A stretch of DNA of 64,000 bases from Anastrepha obliqua (taxonomy: Eukaryota > Arthropoda > Insecta > Diptera > Tephritidae). The notes beneath the pieces are model-generated. The model made no database searches. It was not told the origin of the DNA and worked only from the letters and a program-made list of their open reading frames with translations. The translations under genes and the position numbers were made by a program. Where the stretch lies: contig NC_072893.1 of the NCBI RefSeq assembly GCF_027943255.1, positions 122,263,784 through 122,327,783 on the forward strand. The letters are read 5' to 3'. Numbering within the stretch: the stretch's first letter is position 1; every line of letters begins with the position of its first letter. Positions 44,007 through 56,592 of this stretch are shown piece by piece.

Positions 44007-45534
44007 ATTTTATCAAATAATTCTTTTTTTCATATTTGAGATTTTTTTAATACTTTCTTTTTGTTCGTATCTATTTTCATTTCGCATTAAGTCTGATTTC
44101 AACACAGATTTCGTAGGCAAATGGGAAATTTTCAGTATAACTTTTTTTCAGCCTTAAAGCAAATTTTTATTAAATTAGCTTTTTTTTGTTTGTTGAAAAG
44201 GTTCTTTTTTTACTTTTTTTAAAGGAAATTTTCATTAATAAAAAAAAAATTATTAACAATTTTCTATAAAATCTTTATTATTTTTGTATCATTTGGTACA
44301 TTTTTTTCTTCTTTCTTCTTTTCTTCAGATTAGTTTCCATTGCAATTTTCCAATAATTTTTACTTTCATTCATCAAATATAAATTCTTCTGATTTCGCAT
44401 TTCTATAGTATATAAATTTCCCTTACCCTAACCCTTTATTTCTATCCTTCTTAACCAACCTCGTTTACAAGCATGCCTTTTCCTCTCCTCTCGCCCAACT
44501 CTTGCTGCTATTATGATTTCATATCTTCCAAACTTTCTCCTCTACAAGCAGTCTTTCCTTTCCTCCCCATCACTGCTGCGTCATTGTCGCCACAGTATTG
44601 TTACCGCTGCCAGTGTTGCTTAAGTCATAAGACCCTCTGTATACCCTTCTTGTTTCTAGTGCACTCTGTTACCAGTCAAATATTGTTTGGTGTTTTTGTT
44701 ATTCCTGGTGTTGAATGCTCGCTTTCAAATTGAATGAAATTAAAAGTTTAATTGGATTTGCGTTTTTTCTCCTTCCCGCATTTAATTAAATGTTGTCATG
44801 TTTTACACGCTCCGGCCGCAATACATGCGTTGGTACCCCTCTAAGCTGGTTGGGATGCAGAAAAGGATACTGTAACACATTGTAACAAAAGAATTAGTGA
44901 GTTTTATTGTAAAAGTACGTTTCATATCAAATCATAGTGCAAGGCGCAATGGGGAAGAGTAAGTCAGTTTATAAACATTTAACGTTGCTTGAAAGATTTG
45001 GAGCACACCCCATCTGAGTAAATTAAGTGGGATTTACTTTTGTGTTTCATTAGTTGTAAAAATTATTACGTATTCAATGGCCCTCTGAAGAGTGAGTGAT
45101 CCAGCAATTGTGTACCAGGAAAACTAATATTTCCAACTTGCACTGCTCTGAAAGGTGATAGTTTGAAATCTGAATGAGACCCAGTCATGCAGTCAGCGAA
45201 CTCCCTGAGAAATCAGCCTGATTTACTTTAACGAGTAGACTGATTTAGGAATTTCAGTTTCACGCACTGCATCCCACTTACCATTGGGTCAAAACTCCAC
45301 CAGTCTGGAACTATTATTTTTTTTTTTTTTGTAAAATTTTACCAATGCTTCCTTTGTACATTTGAACAACTTCTTCCGTCATCTATAGCCTCTCAAACTA
45401 CAGTCTGGAAGGCAGCGCCCTTTCAGCGAATCCTCTCTTAGTTCTTCTGCGACCTCAATGAAGGTTCTTTGGTTAGTTCCGCAGATAATAATATCGAGCT
45501 TAAGCCTTTTGGGTTTCTTGATATTTGACTAGAA
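44007..45534. other. AT-rich, then mixed-composition non-coding stretch
   Basis: 44007-44420 is low-complexity A/T. 44420-45530 is more balanced but shows no recognisable frame, RNA gene or repeat. Confidence 0.4.
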
Positions 45535-46330
45535 AAGCAGAAGGAAAAGGAAAAGGAAAATGAAAAAGAAAAATAAAAATAAAAAGAAAGAGAAAATGAA
45601 AAAGAAAAAGAAAAAGAAAAAGAAAAATAAAAATAAAAAGAAAAAGAAAAAGAAAAAGAAAAATAAAAAGAAAACGAAAACGGAAATAAAAAGAATAAAA
45701 AGAAAAAGATAAAGATAAAGAAAAAGAAAAAGAAAAAGAAAAAGAAAAAGAAAAAGAAAAAAGAAAACGCAAAAGAAAAAGAAAAAGGGCAAAACAGAAA
45801 ATGGAAGGAGAAAGACGAAGAGAAAGAGAAAGAGAAAGATAACGAAGAAGAAAAAAAGTAATTTGAATTAGAAAAAGATGAGAAAAACAAAAACAAAAAC
45901 AAAAAGAGAACGAAAAAAAACCAAAAAAGAAGAAAATGGAAAAGAAAAAAACGAAAAGTAAAGAAAAGGTTAAGAAATGCAAGAGAAAGTGAGATTGAAA
46001 GAGAAAGAGAAAGAGAAAGAAAAAAATAAAAGGAAAGAGAAAGAGAAAGAGAAAGAGAAAGAGAAAGAGAAAGAGAAAGAGAAAAGGAAAGGGAAAGAGA
46101 AAGATAAAGAGAAAGAGAAGGAGAAAGAAGAGGAGAGAAAAAAATAAAAACAAAGAAAAAAACAGAAAAGAAATAGAAGAAGGAAAAACAAATGAAAACG
46201 GTACATGCAAAAAAGACGATGGTTGAAAAACAGAAATGGAGAAGAAGAAGAAGAAGATGACGAAGAAGAGAAAGAAATAGGAAAGAGAAGCAGAGAGCAC
46301 AAAAGAAGGCGAAGAAGATGAAAGCAAATA
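45535..46330 (+). repeat. long purine tract of AAAAAG / GAGAAA words
   Basis: The plus strand is almost pure A and G for nearly 800 bases, with a handful of T and C. 45540-45780 is mostly (GAAAAA)n, 45805-45840 and 45985-46135 mostly (GAGAAA)n with near-perfect runs, 46235-46275 (GAAGAA)n. Large minus-strand open frames rich in Phe, Ser and Leu (up to 285 codons) are artefacts of the pyrimidine strand. It is comparable in kind to the 24.5-25.85-kb tract but built on a different hexamer. Confidence 0.92.
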
Positions 46331-47867
46331 AAATATAAAAATATATAAAAAGTTCAAAGAAATAGATTATTCACCACAAACACTCACCAAAAAACGTACT
46401 TCACCTTTTGCTTTACTTCTGTGATAATCTCTGTTCATTATTAAGTTACCAAAGCGTCTTGAAAAATATTTACCTTGGAATCTTATGTACTTACACTCAC
46501 TTACTGAATTTACTTATATGCTTTTGTGCATAAATATTTACTTATTTACTTATTCATAATTTTTTTCTTCCGCTTTTTCTACTTGCAGGTGAGTTAACTT
46601 TTAATTTTAATAAAATGGCAGACCAGACGTGCGAAAACTATGATGTGTACACAGCAGAGAGGGTTGAGAGGGAAGGACGACTGCGAAATCAAATTGTAAA
46701 ACGAAACGACGGTAAATATGGCCAGACGTCGGCGAGTAAGTAAAGTGAAAAGGCGCTCACACAATTGTGGACAGTCAAAAGAATCAAAAATAATAATAGT
46801 CGCGACAGTTAATAGCCAGGCTCATTGTTAGTGTTTTTGTATGCCTTTTTTACGCCATTGTACATTGTATTAAACACTTTCGTGCATAGTTTGGGTCATT
46901 GTTCGCAAGTCTGTATAAAAACTTGTAAGGAAATTGAAAAATGTTGCTCAGATAAGTTAAAGGCTTTCATTTTGAAATGGAGCGTCTAATATTTCTGAAG
47001 TGGACTCAATATAAATCCTCAGTTTCATAGTACATAGAATATCGTACCTGGCTTTCAGCCACCAATCTTCAAAACTCTGCAGTATGCCACTTCAGTAACA
47101 CCCATCTTAAGAAGATGATGTCTTAGTTTTCAATATTTTTTTACTACCTAAAGCAAGACTTTGACCCTGCTGGCTAAGTTTCAAGGTTCATTCAGAAGCT
47201 CCCTCCTAGCCGGAGCTATGTACGAATCCCTTGGGATGATGTTATCCTTTAGGTTAAGCAACTTGAAGAGCAACTAAGATTTTTCTTGTCTTCTTAGCAA
47301 TTGCGTATTGTGTTCTTTGGATGCCTTGTAGAAAGACTATACTAAGCGTCCTTAAATATTAAATTATATGTGCTGTCCAGATCAAAGGAACTTTATAGCT
47401 GCAACTGAGTCTTAAGATTAAACGCCCAACCGTGCTCTCATTGTATTACCGGGCCATCGCATTGATTTTCCAGTTCGATGACTCTCAGGAAGTAAGGCTG
47501 AAGAACCCTGCGCTATCTCTTAGTGAAGTCGAAAAAGATTCATAACTCTGGGTCGTGGGCTTGGAAAGGGCATACGAACTTGTGTTTAACGCCATGAATC
47601 CCATGCAGAAATTTGCTCTATAGTCATGCAGTTTGTATAGGTAACAGAACCGAGTGGAGCTGCACAAAGGATGATAGACTATTCTCTTCGTCGTGGAGCT
47701 GAACTTTTCCAACTGCATTAGCTCAGTCTCGTTGCGAGGTGGTTCATGTACCACTATCGCACTCGCGAAGCAGTACTAAACGCCGCTTTGATACCATTAT
47801 GAGACCTCCAACAGGCAGATGTCTACAGCTAGCCAAAGCTGCTGTGGTAATGGAGAATACTGATGGG
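46331..47867. other. non-coding stretch, nothing firm
   Basis: A minus-strand frame at 47485-47754 has no recognisable domain. It lies downstream of the knuckle remnant at 47868-48010 on the same strand and could be retroelement 3' debris, but I cannot support that. Confidence 0.35.
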
Positions 47868-48010
47868 ATTTAGGTTGAGTGACCTTAAGCAGACGCCACA
47901 CCTGGATGCTTACAAGGAACGTGTTCAACAGTCGCCTTCTCTGAAAAGTCCCCACAGTTTCTGCAATGGGGGTTAAAGGGTAAACGTAGCTTTTGCGCGT
48001 GTATGCCGAT
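47868..48010 (-). pseudogene. non-LTR element zinc-knuckle fragment
   Basis: The minus strand reads CRNCGDFSEKATVEHVPCKHPGV, the C..C ... EH(V/L).C..PG pattern of the C-terminal knuckle. In another frame it is preceded by a LIGRHARK-like remnant. It ends in a stop soon after. It is immediately adjacent to an RT fragment on the opposite strand at 48010-48560. Confidence 0.6.
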
Positions 48011-48560
48011 CGTCCAATAAGTTGGAGAATATAATGGCGTGGAGTCTCCTGCGCTTTCTGACTCCTCAGAGAATCTCTCTTGCCAACAAGTGTTACTTTA
48101 GACTGAGTAAGGAATTGAGTAGAAAAGTCCTCTCTGGACGAATTAAACTAACGCTCCACAAGGCTCTCATCATGCCAGTCCTACCGTGTGGCACAGAAGC
48201 TTGGACGCTGACAACATCCGATCAGGTGTATCTTGGCGTGCTTGAGAGAAAGATTCTGCGGAAGATTTTTGGACCTTTGGACATTAGTGATGGTGAATAT
48301 CGCAGGCGATGGAACGATGAGCTGTATGAGCTTTACGATTACATAGACATAGCGCAGCGAATAAAGATCCAGCGGCTTCGTGTTGTCCGAATGGATACAA
48401 AAGCTCCGGTTCTCAAAGTACTCGATACGATAGCAGCTGGTGGTAACCTGGACGAAGAGGAAGATCTTCTCTGTCTTGAAAAAATCAGTTGGAGAAGGAC
48501 TTGGCTTCATTTGGTGTGTCCAACTGGCGCAGGTTAGCACGAGCTTTGTTAATCTCGGCC
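48010..48560 (+). pseudogene. non-LTR reverse transcriptase C-terminal part
   Basis: The plus-strand frame reads RISLANKCYFRLSKELSRK, LTLHKALIMPVLPCGTEAWTL, LERKILRKIFGPLDI, EYRRRWNDELYELYDYIDIA, then QRIKIQRLRVVRMD. After a frame change near 48470 it reads EKDLASFGVSNWRRLAR. This is the conserved tail after the polymerase core found in many RTE/CR1-like insect elements ('YgaEtWtl ... rkvLRkIfGp ... eYrRR.N.ELYeLy'). The polymerase core and endonuclease are missing. Sequence to about 48880 may be its 3' end (ATGATGATGAAG-like tail) but is not certain. Confidence 0.85.
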
Positions 48561-51500
48561 AAAATCGTTGAAGCGGTTATCGCACCAATCAAGAAGAAAT
48601 GTAATCGGTATATAGCCAGTGTTTTGGCAGGCCTACGGACTAATTTCTGGTGCAATTGTCCTTGGGACTCGGCCCAATTAGTGTTTGCTATCGTTTGCAA
48701 TGCTATGAGTGGATACCAATTCCATTCCGCCTTTGAGGCGGAAAAAAACTATGGAGAGTCAGAGACGCGATACAGCTCAAGTCAGGTTAGGCTGAAAGTA
48801 GGTAAATACGTTATCCAGTAATCGGACGAGATGGCGCCTAGGTGTTGTTGGTGCCATAAGTCCTGCTAGGGATTCAAGACAACAATAATGATGATGAAGA
48901 CCGTTTCCAATGCTTGTAATTTCTTTTCTATAAGGCTGTGGGAAATAACACGAGTTAATATTCATGAGTGAGCCACGAGCGCTGATAAGACTAACTGCGC
49001 AGCTCAGTCCGTGGGGAGGATGTATGGTCACCTTCGGCATCATTGGTTTTCCCATGTGTACATCTTTTTTGGAGGATGTCGGAGGTAGAGAGCTTTTACT
49101 CTGCCACTAATCAGTCCTCGCTAAGCTTAGATGTTATATTTTTGGTTCAGATATATTGAGAATGGACGAGTGGTATCCTATTTCCCTCTACAAACTCCGG
49201 AGGTTCATAAAAGAGGAGGAGGTATATAAAAGATCACTTACTACGCATCCCATCTGTATTTCCTTTCCCTTTACCAGGTCTCGTCTCTAGTGAAATATTG
49301 CCTGGATGATTGGAAAATTCCGGCCATCAACAACTCCATTTCCGTGGAGTGGAACTTCCGTACATTTGAATGAAACATGTGCGCTTAACATGCGGCTGAG
49401 GCAATGTCTAAAAGCCCGAGACTGCCCCAGAAATGTGTTTTTCTGGAACGCCAATCTACTTTAGTTTTACTTCTTGACATTTGCTTATGCCATGTCTTTA
49501 GAGTCTTCCCTTTCCTTTCGCTTACTTCCCATTTTCATTATGAAAAAATGTTTATACATTTAATAGCTTTTTGCTCTCTCTCTCTCTCATTCGCTTTTAC
49601 TCTGCTCCCACTTCTTTGGCAATCAAAATAGCGAATCATTTGTGAGCAAAAAATCTACTACCAAATACAACCAACATTAAATTACGCCACTCAATTGGTG
49701 CTAAAGAGCATTATGAAGTTCAAAAAGTCATTCCACTCACCCTACAAATATTTCGTTCTGAAATTCTAAATATTCTTCCTACCCCATAACATGTTAATAA
49801 AAAAGTTATGCAGCTTCACTTGATGAGTTCCGTGGCACGCAAATCCCTCAATTAACTCGCCTGCTATTTTTAAGGCTATTTCCGCAAAGCTGCCTAAATC
49901 AATTGCCGACATAAATTTCAATACTTTATGAGCCAATTTTCAGTTCAAAGTCTATTGCGTAATTTTGTTATTTTATATAGCTATGAAAAAATGAGTTTCT
50001 TGAAGCATGCAGGGATTTTTGAATATATAAAAGGAAGCAAGAAAAAATAGCTAAGGTTTTGGTTAAGCGATTTTTTACGGTAGCGAAGTAGATTTAGTTA
50101 TTCGAAGAATGATTTTTGGCAATGAGATATTTTAACTAGAACGTACGCACCTCGTAATACAGTATTTTGAGACATTCCCCAGCCCTCACCCCCTCGCTCC
50201 ACTTTTTCAGACTTCCCAAGCGTAAATAATTTTTGATTTCAGTCAAGTTTTTTTTTCTCAACTCCTGAATGAGGAGAGGAGGAGCTAACGGCCGCGAAGG
50301 ATTGAATGCAAAATTGCGCCCATCAGAGAGGTGTAACGTCACAATACTGCAGTTGGGTGAAGGAAATGTGAAAATGTGAAGAAAGATGCAAGAAGAAAAT
50401 GAAATTATACAAACAACACAAGAATAAATTGCACAAATGTGACGTCATGCACACAGCGATTTCCTCAAATTCGGAATACCGATGCAAGGTGAGCGCCATC
50501 TGTGACTTTTGTACACCTTTGCTGACGTCAATTCTCTAGAGGAGGCTGGAAAGGTTTAGGAAAGCTAACTTATTTCATCCCGATCCGGATTCCCCAACTC
50601 GGCTTTTTCTTTGGGCAGTTTTCAGACAAAACTGAGGTTACTTTAGCACCAGAATTTGGTTCAAGAAAAAATTACTTATCTCCAGCTATCTCTCTCTCTC
50701 TCTCTCTAGTTCTACGACTTATTCTCTCTCACCGTTCCTTTTTTGTGATTCTCTAAAGCTAAGAATGCCAAACAATAATTCCATTGACCATTATTTCTTC
50801 AAACCTCAGTCTCCTACAAAACATCACTGCAATTTGAGTGGCTTCTCACTGGCTTCACATTCATAGAATTATGAAGTTTTTTTTCTGTACTCTCAGCGAC
50901 GCACTAAAGTATGCAATGCAACAATTGTTAAGAATAAAAAATATTCCCGGCAACAACAAATACTGCTTTTATTCCTTCTATTTATTTTAGTAACTATTCA
51001 GTAGCCCATCACAAAAGTTTCTTGAGCAGCGCATTTAGCGAACAAAGCCAATGAAGTGTATACATTAAGGCGCAGGGGACAAGGCGCACAACTCAACTAT
51101 GCTTGCCTACATGCCAGAATTTCGAAAAGTGATATCTTGACGTAGGACACAGGACGCCTTTGTTGCAGTTGAAGTATATAAAAAGCGCAAATAGCAGCTA
51201 AAGAAAAGTACGTCAAAAGCTTTTGTAGGGCTTAGAAGCTCATTAAATACTCAAGAGAGTTGAATGGAAGCTCACACAAAAGGCTAAGAGATTTGTCTTT
51301 CTTTTTTTCAAAACAAGATTTCAATGCAAACCAAAAAGCTTTTTAAAGTAAATCTATAATTAATTTTTTAAAAATAGATTTCAATGAAAAAGCAACAGCT
51401 TTTCAAATTAGAAAATATAATTATTTATCGTTTAATGGCTTTCAAAAGAACTCCTCCCCTATCTGCGCTTTGTAGAGATCATAAATTATGCGCTTGTATA

Positions 51501-52914
51501 TTCGCCTCCTAAAATTATGCTACGCTTTATGTGTAACTGCTTGCAATGTAACCACGAATGTGACTTAATCTGAAGTCTCTGTTCACTCGCTCGCGTTCTC
51601 AGCATAGCGTTGAAAAATATCACAAATTCTTGCTTAACTACTAAACAATTAAGTTAATTAATGTAAACGCGCCTAAAAGGCGCATACAACTCAGAAAGCA
51701 ACAAATATTTATCCTCTTAACTTGCCGAGTGCGCTGAAGAAATTTATTTCTTTTTATTATTTGCTTACTTTTCCACTGGTAAGTCCACTTATCGCGCGTT
51801 ACACCTACTTTTGCACTTATGCACGGCTATTAACTTGATTGCGCCTATAAATATGCCACACTTTGCAGTGATTATTGCTTTGCTGTAGGCTATTAAAAGA
51901 ATTGCATGAAGTCTGCGCTTGTGTTACAGTTCTTTTTCTGTGTTTTTTGCAATTCCACTTTTACCTAGGTATATATTTTTGCATTTCACGCTCTTTAAAG
52001 TAAATGCCTACTTTTAGGCGCATCCCAAAGCCGCACTAATTGCACGCTAATCCTTTATTCCGCCACTTTCCGCACCGAAGGTGGCAAAAATGAAATGAGA
52101 ACAAAAACCGTCAAATAAACATTTTTCGCACGCCTAAAAGCAGGCTACTGCATACGTAATTAGTTGGCATTAACATTTGCGCTAAGTGCTTTGTGAGGTG
52201 TTTCTCCCGAAAAGACACATGTGAAAGTAATGTCAGGCAATGGCAAATGTTTTCGAGTCTACTGCCAACAAAAGTTTAATTTTTAAACAACGCCTAAAAG
52301 TATGCCATGTACGCTTTGCATGCAGTGAAAGGGCTGCAAAAGGTCAACTGTCAAGCCAAAATTAAAATGTACAACGCATACAAGTGAATTTCGATGTTCT
52401 ACGACTCTACACACACTTGCCATTTCATTTTCTGTCTCGTTTTCTCTTCATACGCTCCTACGATAGCGATAAAATATTTTTCTTCTGTCGCCAACAACAA
52501 CAAAATGTGAAGTTAGAAAAATCTGCTGACGACTGAGAGGACAGTTGCCACATTGATATCTGACCTTGACATGTTCCAGCGAAAGGGATAAAAGATGTAT
52601 GAAAACAACATGGATTGAAAATGAGAAAATAAAACAAATTTGGTAGGAAAGTAAAATTTAACGATTCGCACGTGACAAAAATTAATGAGGCATAAGATTT
52701 TTAAATTTGTATGGCTTTAAAAAATAAAATCAAAAGTGGGGCTAATTCTGGATTAGGATTTGTGCAACGCAATGTGGCAGTGAAGGCAGAACCACTTAAA
52801 TTACTGAGGTTGTCGAGCGCGGTTCGTTCCGATGAGAGAATTCGCAACATTAAAGGTCTTTCAATTTCGAACTCTTTTTTCAATTTGCAGCCAAAAATCA
52901 GAGGTTTCAAACTC
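48561..52914. other. long non-coding stretch, nothing firm
   Basis: No recognisable protein domain, RNA or known element was found over more than 4 kb. A (CT)n run lies at 50687-50708. The frame at 52711-52971 (86 codons, plus) has no recognised domain and its mirror frame is equally long. This is the longest part of the window that I leave unexplained, and the one most likely to hide host regulatory DNA. Confidence 0.4.
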
Positions 52915-53390
52915 ATCCTTTTCTTAGTACGTTACATGGTCGGTAGGATCAGAAAAATCAAGCAAGTCTAGAATCTTGGGATGCTAAAGCCCTCGTAATT
53001 CGTTAGGATGCTTCGATGGACTTCTTTATCAGTAGTCGGGTAAGCTGCGATCTTACGGCACACTTCTTTTTTTAATACATTACGTGGACGGTAGTATCAG
53101 AAAAGTCAAGCAAAGCTCGAATTTTGATGTGATGTATCCCGCGTAATTCCTTCTGTAGTTAAGAGCCGAAAACCCGAAAAATTAAGCACAGCTCGGCTGT
53201 TTTGATGAACTTCCTTATCTAATCCGTTCAAGAGTCGGTGAACGAGGATCAGAAAAGCTGCACACAGTTCGAATCCTTAGGTGTATTTCTTTTTCTAATC
53301 CGTTCAGTAGTAAGCACGTCAGACAATGCTTGGATCTGAGGCTCTATTTTTCCTATTCCACTCCGTACTTGGTAGCCAAGGTTTCAAAAG
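52915..53390. repeat. degenerate short repeats (TCAGAAAAGTCAAGCA core)
   Basis: The core (G/T)ATCAGAAAA(A/G)TCAAGCA(A)G followed by TCGAAT(C/T)(T)T appears in recognisable form at about 52948, 53085, 53170, 53249 and 53310. It is accompanied by TTC(T)TTTTTCTAATCCGTTCA(G)TAGT. Spacing is irregular (about 60-137 bp). It looks like a decayed minisatellite. Confidence 0.6.
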
Positions 53391-53879
53391 AAAAGGTAAA
53401 TTAAGCTAACTTCTTTCGGTGGCCTACATATTCTTATTCCTTTCGTTTGAAACTTCGCTTCTTTTATTGTAAATGAACGGAAACAGACAAATTTCCAAGG
53501 AGTTCGCGAGAAGGAACGATGAGAAATTTTGAGCAGAGATGCTGCACGCTGATCTATAGATTGAAAACAATGATTTAAAAAGCAAAACAATGATTTGAGA
53601 AAAGCCCGCCAAGGAACTAGAAGACGTGTAAGAAATAGAAGTAATTGGGAGGAGAGAAAATGTGAATTCGGAAAAAGCTATATCTCAGTATTGAGGTCGA
53701 ATGGGTTGAGTATCCAGAAGCGCTAATAATCGTTAAGAGATCGTTAATTGTAGCTGTCATTCGCAGTTTCACCCACCAAAAACCTTAAGGCACTAGCAGT
53801 AGTCTACCATATACTATCATAGAGAAATACTGAGCTCTATGGATTGATGACTTCATGAAGTCGACCCATAGAAGACGTT
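53391..53879. other. non-coding stretch, nothing recognised
   Basis: Small overlapping minus-strand frames (53384-53612) have no domain. Confidence 0.35.
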
Positions 53880-54222
53880 AGTCTGAGTTGTGCTCCTGCA
53901 GCGTAGCTTTGTGCTTTGTGAAAGAAAAAAAAGGAAATTAGCCACTTTTCCCCTAAAACTTAGTAGAAAGGACATGAGCGTACTGGTCACTGTAGAGCAT
54001 TTTCTCTGTAGCTGTCCGACGTTCTCTAGAATCAGACTTCGGCTGTTGGGGTGCGATGTTCTGAGCATGGGTAAAGTTCATACTGTTCCTCTTTCTGATC
54101 TCTTAAAATTCATCAATGAATACAAAAGATTCGCGGAAGAGTGATCGCTAACCAATTTCTCCGTCTTACCATCCGTACTGTATCTATCCTGTCAGCCAAC
54201 AAATCTAATCTAATCTAATCTA
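53880..54222 (+). pseudogene. non-LTR element 3' tail: zinc knuckle, 3' UTR and TAATC tail
   Basis: The plus strand reads SVLVTVEHFLCSCPTFSRIRLRLLGCDVL, the second half of the C-terminal knuckle (EHFLC.CP), followed by LLKFINEYKRFAEE and a stop at 54142-54144. The upstream C..C pair is lost. The 3' UTR of about 60 bp ends in (TAATC)n at 54206-54221. A short repeated terminal motif of this kind is common at 3' ends of I-like elements. Confidence 0.75.
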
Positions 54223-55154
54223 CTGAGTTCTAGAGTTGCTTACATTCGCACAATGCTCCCACCTACCCTGAAAGAACTATAATCATCTGCATCATAAATA
54301 GGAAGAAAAGGGAGCTCGAAGTATTTAGAATTTTTATTGAGTATCTTTTCAGAGATTTCCTAAGCTTGCACAGATATGATAGTTCCTTCTAAGTGGAGAG
54401 CCACAAAATCGAAGGCGTTAAGAAAAACCTTGACCTCACAATATATTGCCTTTACTGAACAAGTGGAGTTACTGAAGAAGATCGTTAAGAGTAAGGGAAG
54501 CTATCTCGAGAAAGAAAAACAGCTGTAAGAAAGTTTAAAGCTTTTGCGGACTACGTACGCTTAAGCCCATCCACAAATTCACAGTGTCAAATGGGCAATA
54601 TTCTGCTACGGCATTGCTTCTGTACCTCATGGCAGATGGTAATACTAATAGAGAAAGCCAGCTTTCGAAGAGATTAACAGAAAGACGTTATCGTGGGGCA
54701 CTTGAAAACACAGCAAGAAAAAATTTTCTCTGACGTATTTCGCATTGACCTGATATCGAAGGTCTACCCTTGCTTTTTGCCATGTGACGTGAGGAGTAAG
54801 AAATGAGAAGGATTCCAAAATATCTGGGACTTATTGGTATTAACGTCACAGAACTATTAACACATTTTACAATAATAAGTAATAGCAGAAATTAGATTTC
54901 CCTAAAAGAGGCTGGGGCAGAAAACGATAAGATACTTCGAGTAAAATTCAAACATAGAGGCCGCTAGTAGGCGCGCATTTCTCTCAATTGGGAGCAAAAG
55001 TTTATATTGACAGCTTTTGTATCTTCGGCAACACCCACTGAAATTTTCTGGCAAATATTTTTCTAGAACAAATTAGTACTCAAATATTCCATTTAAAAAC
55101 AGTTTTTGGCCTTTTCTTAAAAAACAGGTGAAATTGACTCGCAAAAAGGGAAGC
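54223..55154. other. non-coding stretch, nothing recognised
   Basis: No recognisable frame or repeat was found. Confidence 0.35.
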
Positions 55155-55366
55155 TGTAGGGTTAGATTAGCTTAGGTTGAACTGGCTGGCTGAATCCATC
55201 ACATAGACCTACTGGGTCTTAGTGGTACCAGATGCAGCTCGACCTTTGCGTTTCTTAGTAGAATTCTTGTAATAAGCCTGCGTCCTTTGCGAATCTAAGT
55301 AAACACTGAAGCTCAAGCCCAGAGAGGCATTCTAACTTCTCATTTTGTAGACCTCCTAGGCATGGG
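55155..55366 (-). mobile_element. 3' UTR fragment of the same non-LTR family as 7762-7968
   Basis: The plus strand reads GGTTAGATTAGCTTAGGTTG, then CTGGCTGGCTGAA, CATAGACCTACTG, GGTACCAGATGCAGCTCGACC, CTTTGCGTTTCTTAG, CGAATCTA and CCCAGAGAGGCATTCTAACT. Nearly every word has its partner in 7762-7968. Only the 3' end of the element remains. Confidence 0.85.
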
Positions 55367-55587
55367 GTCAAAATGTTCCATAAAAATGGCGCTCATGAAG
55401 TTCTACTATGGAACAATGGTAATAATATTTCTATTAGAAATCGACTTATGAAACTTATTTCGTATAACATATAATATTATTAGACCAAAACTTGGAAACT
55501 TAAATCCACTATAAAAAACAATTAAGATATGCTAGACCATAACTTTGTTCTACAAAAATGGTCTACTTATGCTGCTGCTTTGAATAG

Positions 55588-56592
55588 TCACAAACAAAAA
55601 ATAGACTACTCTATTCCTAGACTTACCTTCGAGAAACTCTCCAAGAAAAGTATACCGTCAAAAAGGGAGTGACAGACACCAAGGCCATGGGGAAGGGGAG
55701 AATTAAATTTTTATACAGATGGTTCCAAGCTAGACGATAAAGTTAGCTATGGAGTATTCTCGAAGGAATTAGGACTGGAACTACCCGTTCGACTACCAGA
55801 CTACTGCAACGTTTATCAGGCAGAGGTTCTAGCTATGAAAGACGTCACTACATACCTAAATACGCAGTCCGTAATCCATTAAGTCAATAAATGTGGCTAT
55901 ACTCTGATCAAACGTTGCACAGGAATGCCGGGCGGCCCTAAATGATATTAGCGTAGTATTCAAGGTCAGCCTTATTTGGGTTCCGGGACACAGAGATATT
56001 GAGGGAAACTATAAAGCTGATGAGCTAGCCAGAAAAGGTACTGCTCTTCAACTGTTCAGTGATAAAAGTACCATTGGAATACCTTTGGTCACGAGTAAAC
56101 TAATAATAAAAAACAACATTACCCAATAGGCCAATAGGTCATGGGAAGATGAAGATACATGCGAAATAGCTAGGCTACTATGGCCGCAAATAAACCAGAA
56201 AAAGACAAAGGAATTGCTCGAAGGTTGTGGCTTGTATAGCCGGTCATTGGCTATTTGACAGGCATTCCTGGAGACTTACAGTTTTCTTCCATGAACATAG
56301 CAGGAGTTGTAGAGATGAGCAAGAGGAAGAAACAATTGAGCACTTCCTTTGCCATTGTCCAGCCTTAGCTAAAATCAGAGCATGTTGTCTAGGTAAACAC
56401 TTTTTCAATTCTCTTACAGAACTATCTGGCACGAGTATTAGACCAATCCTACGCTTCATAAAAGCCTTAAAATGGTTTGATGAAAATAAATAAACAAGGT
56501 TCCCGTGTCGCACAGTCGTATCACAACGGACCTGTAAGGTCTAAGTAAGTTGGTCATATGGACCGACTACCACCATATCCTAACCTAACGTA
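55588..56592 (+). pseudogene. non-LTR retrotransposon 3' remnant: RNase H, zinc knuckle, 3' UTR
   Basis: The plus strand opens at DYSIPRLTFEKLSKKSIPSK, has a TGA, then enters NFYTDGSKLDD with the first catalytic Asp and RLPDYCNVYQAEVLAM with the Glu. The second Asp region is frame-shifted (YSDQ...). It resumes as SLIWVPGHRDIEGNYKADEL, which keeps the His, and LARKGTALQL. After TKELLEG it shifts to CIAGHWLFDRHSWRL, CRDEQEEETIEHFLCHCPAL and FLRFIKALKWFDEN-like sequence, stopping at 56491-56493. The 3' UTR ends with CCATATCCTAACCTAACG near 56592 and shares GTATCACAACGGACCTGTAA-type words with the solo tail at 20776. Most complete RNase H-knuckle remnant in the window, but broken by several stops and shifts. 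Confidence 0.88.

Noticed and set aside
45438..46357. Phe/Ser/Leu-rich minus-strand frames up to 285 codons
   Set aside because: They are the pyrimidine strand of a purine tract. Several overlapping frames are equally open, which real genes do not show.
52711..52971. 86-codon frame with basic N terminus
   Set aside because: The opposite strand has an equally long frame, no domain is recognised, and its 3' part lies in the degenerate repeat.
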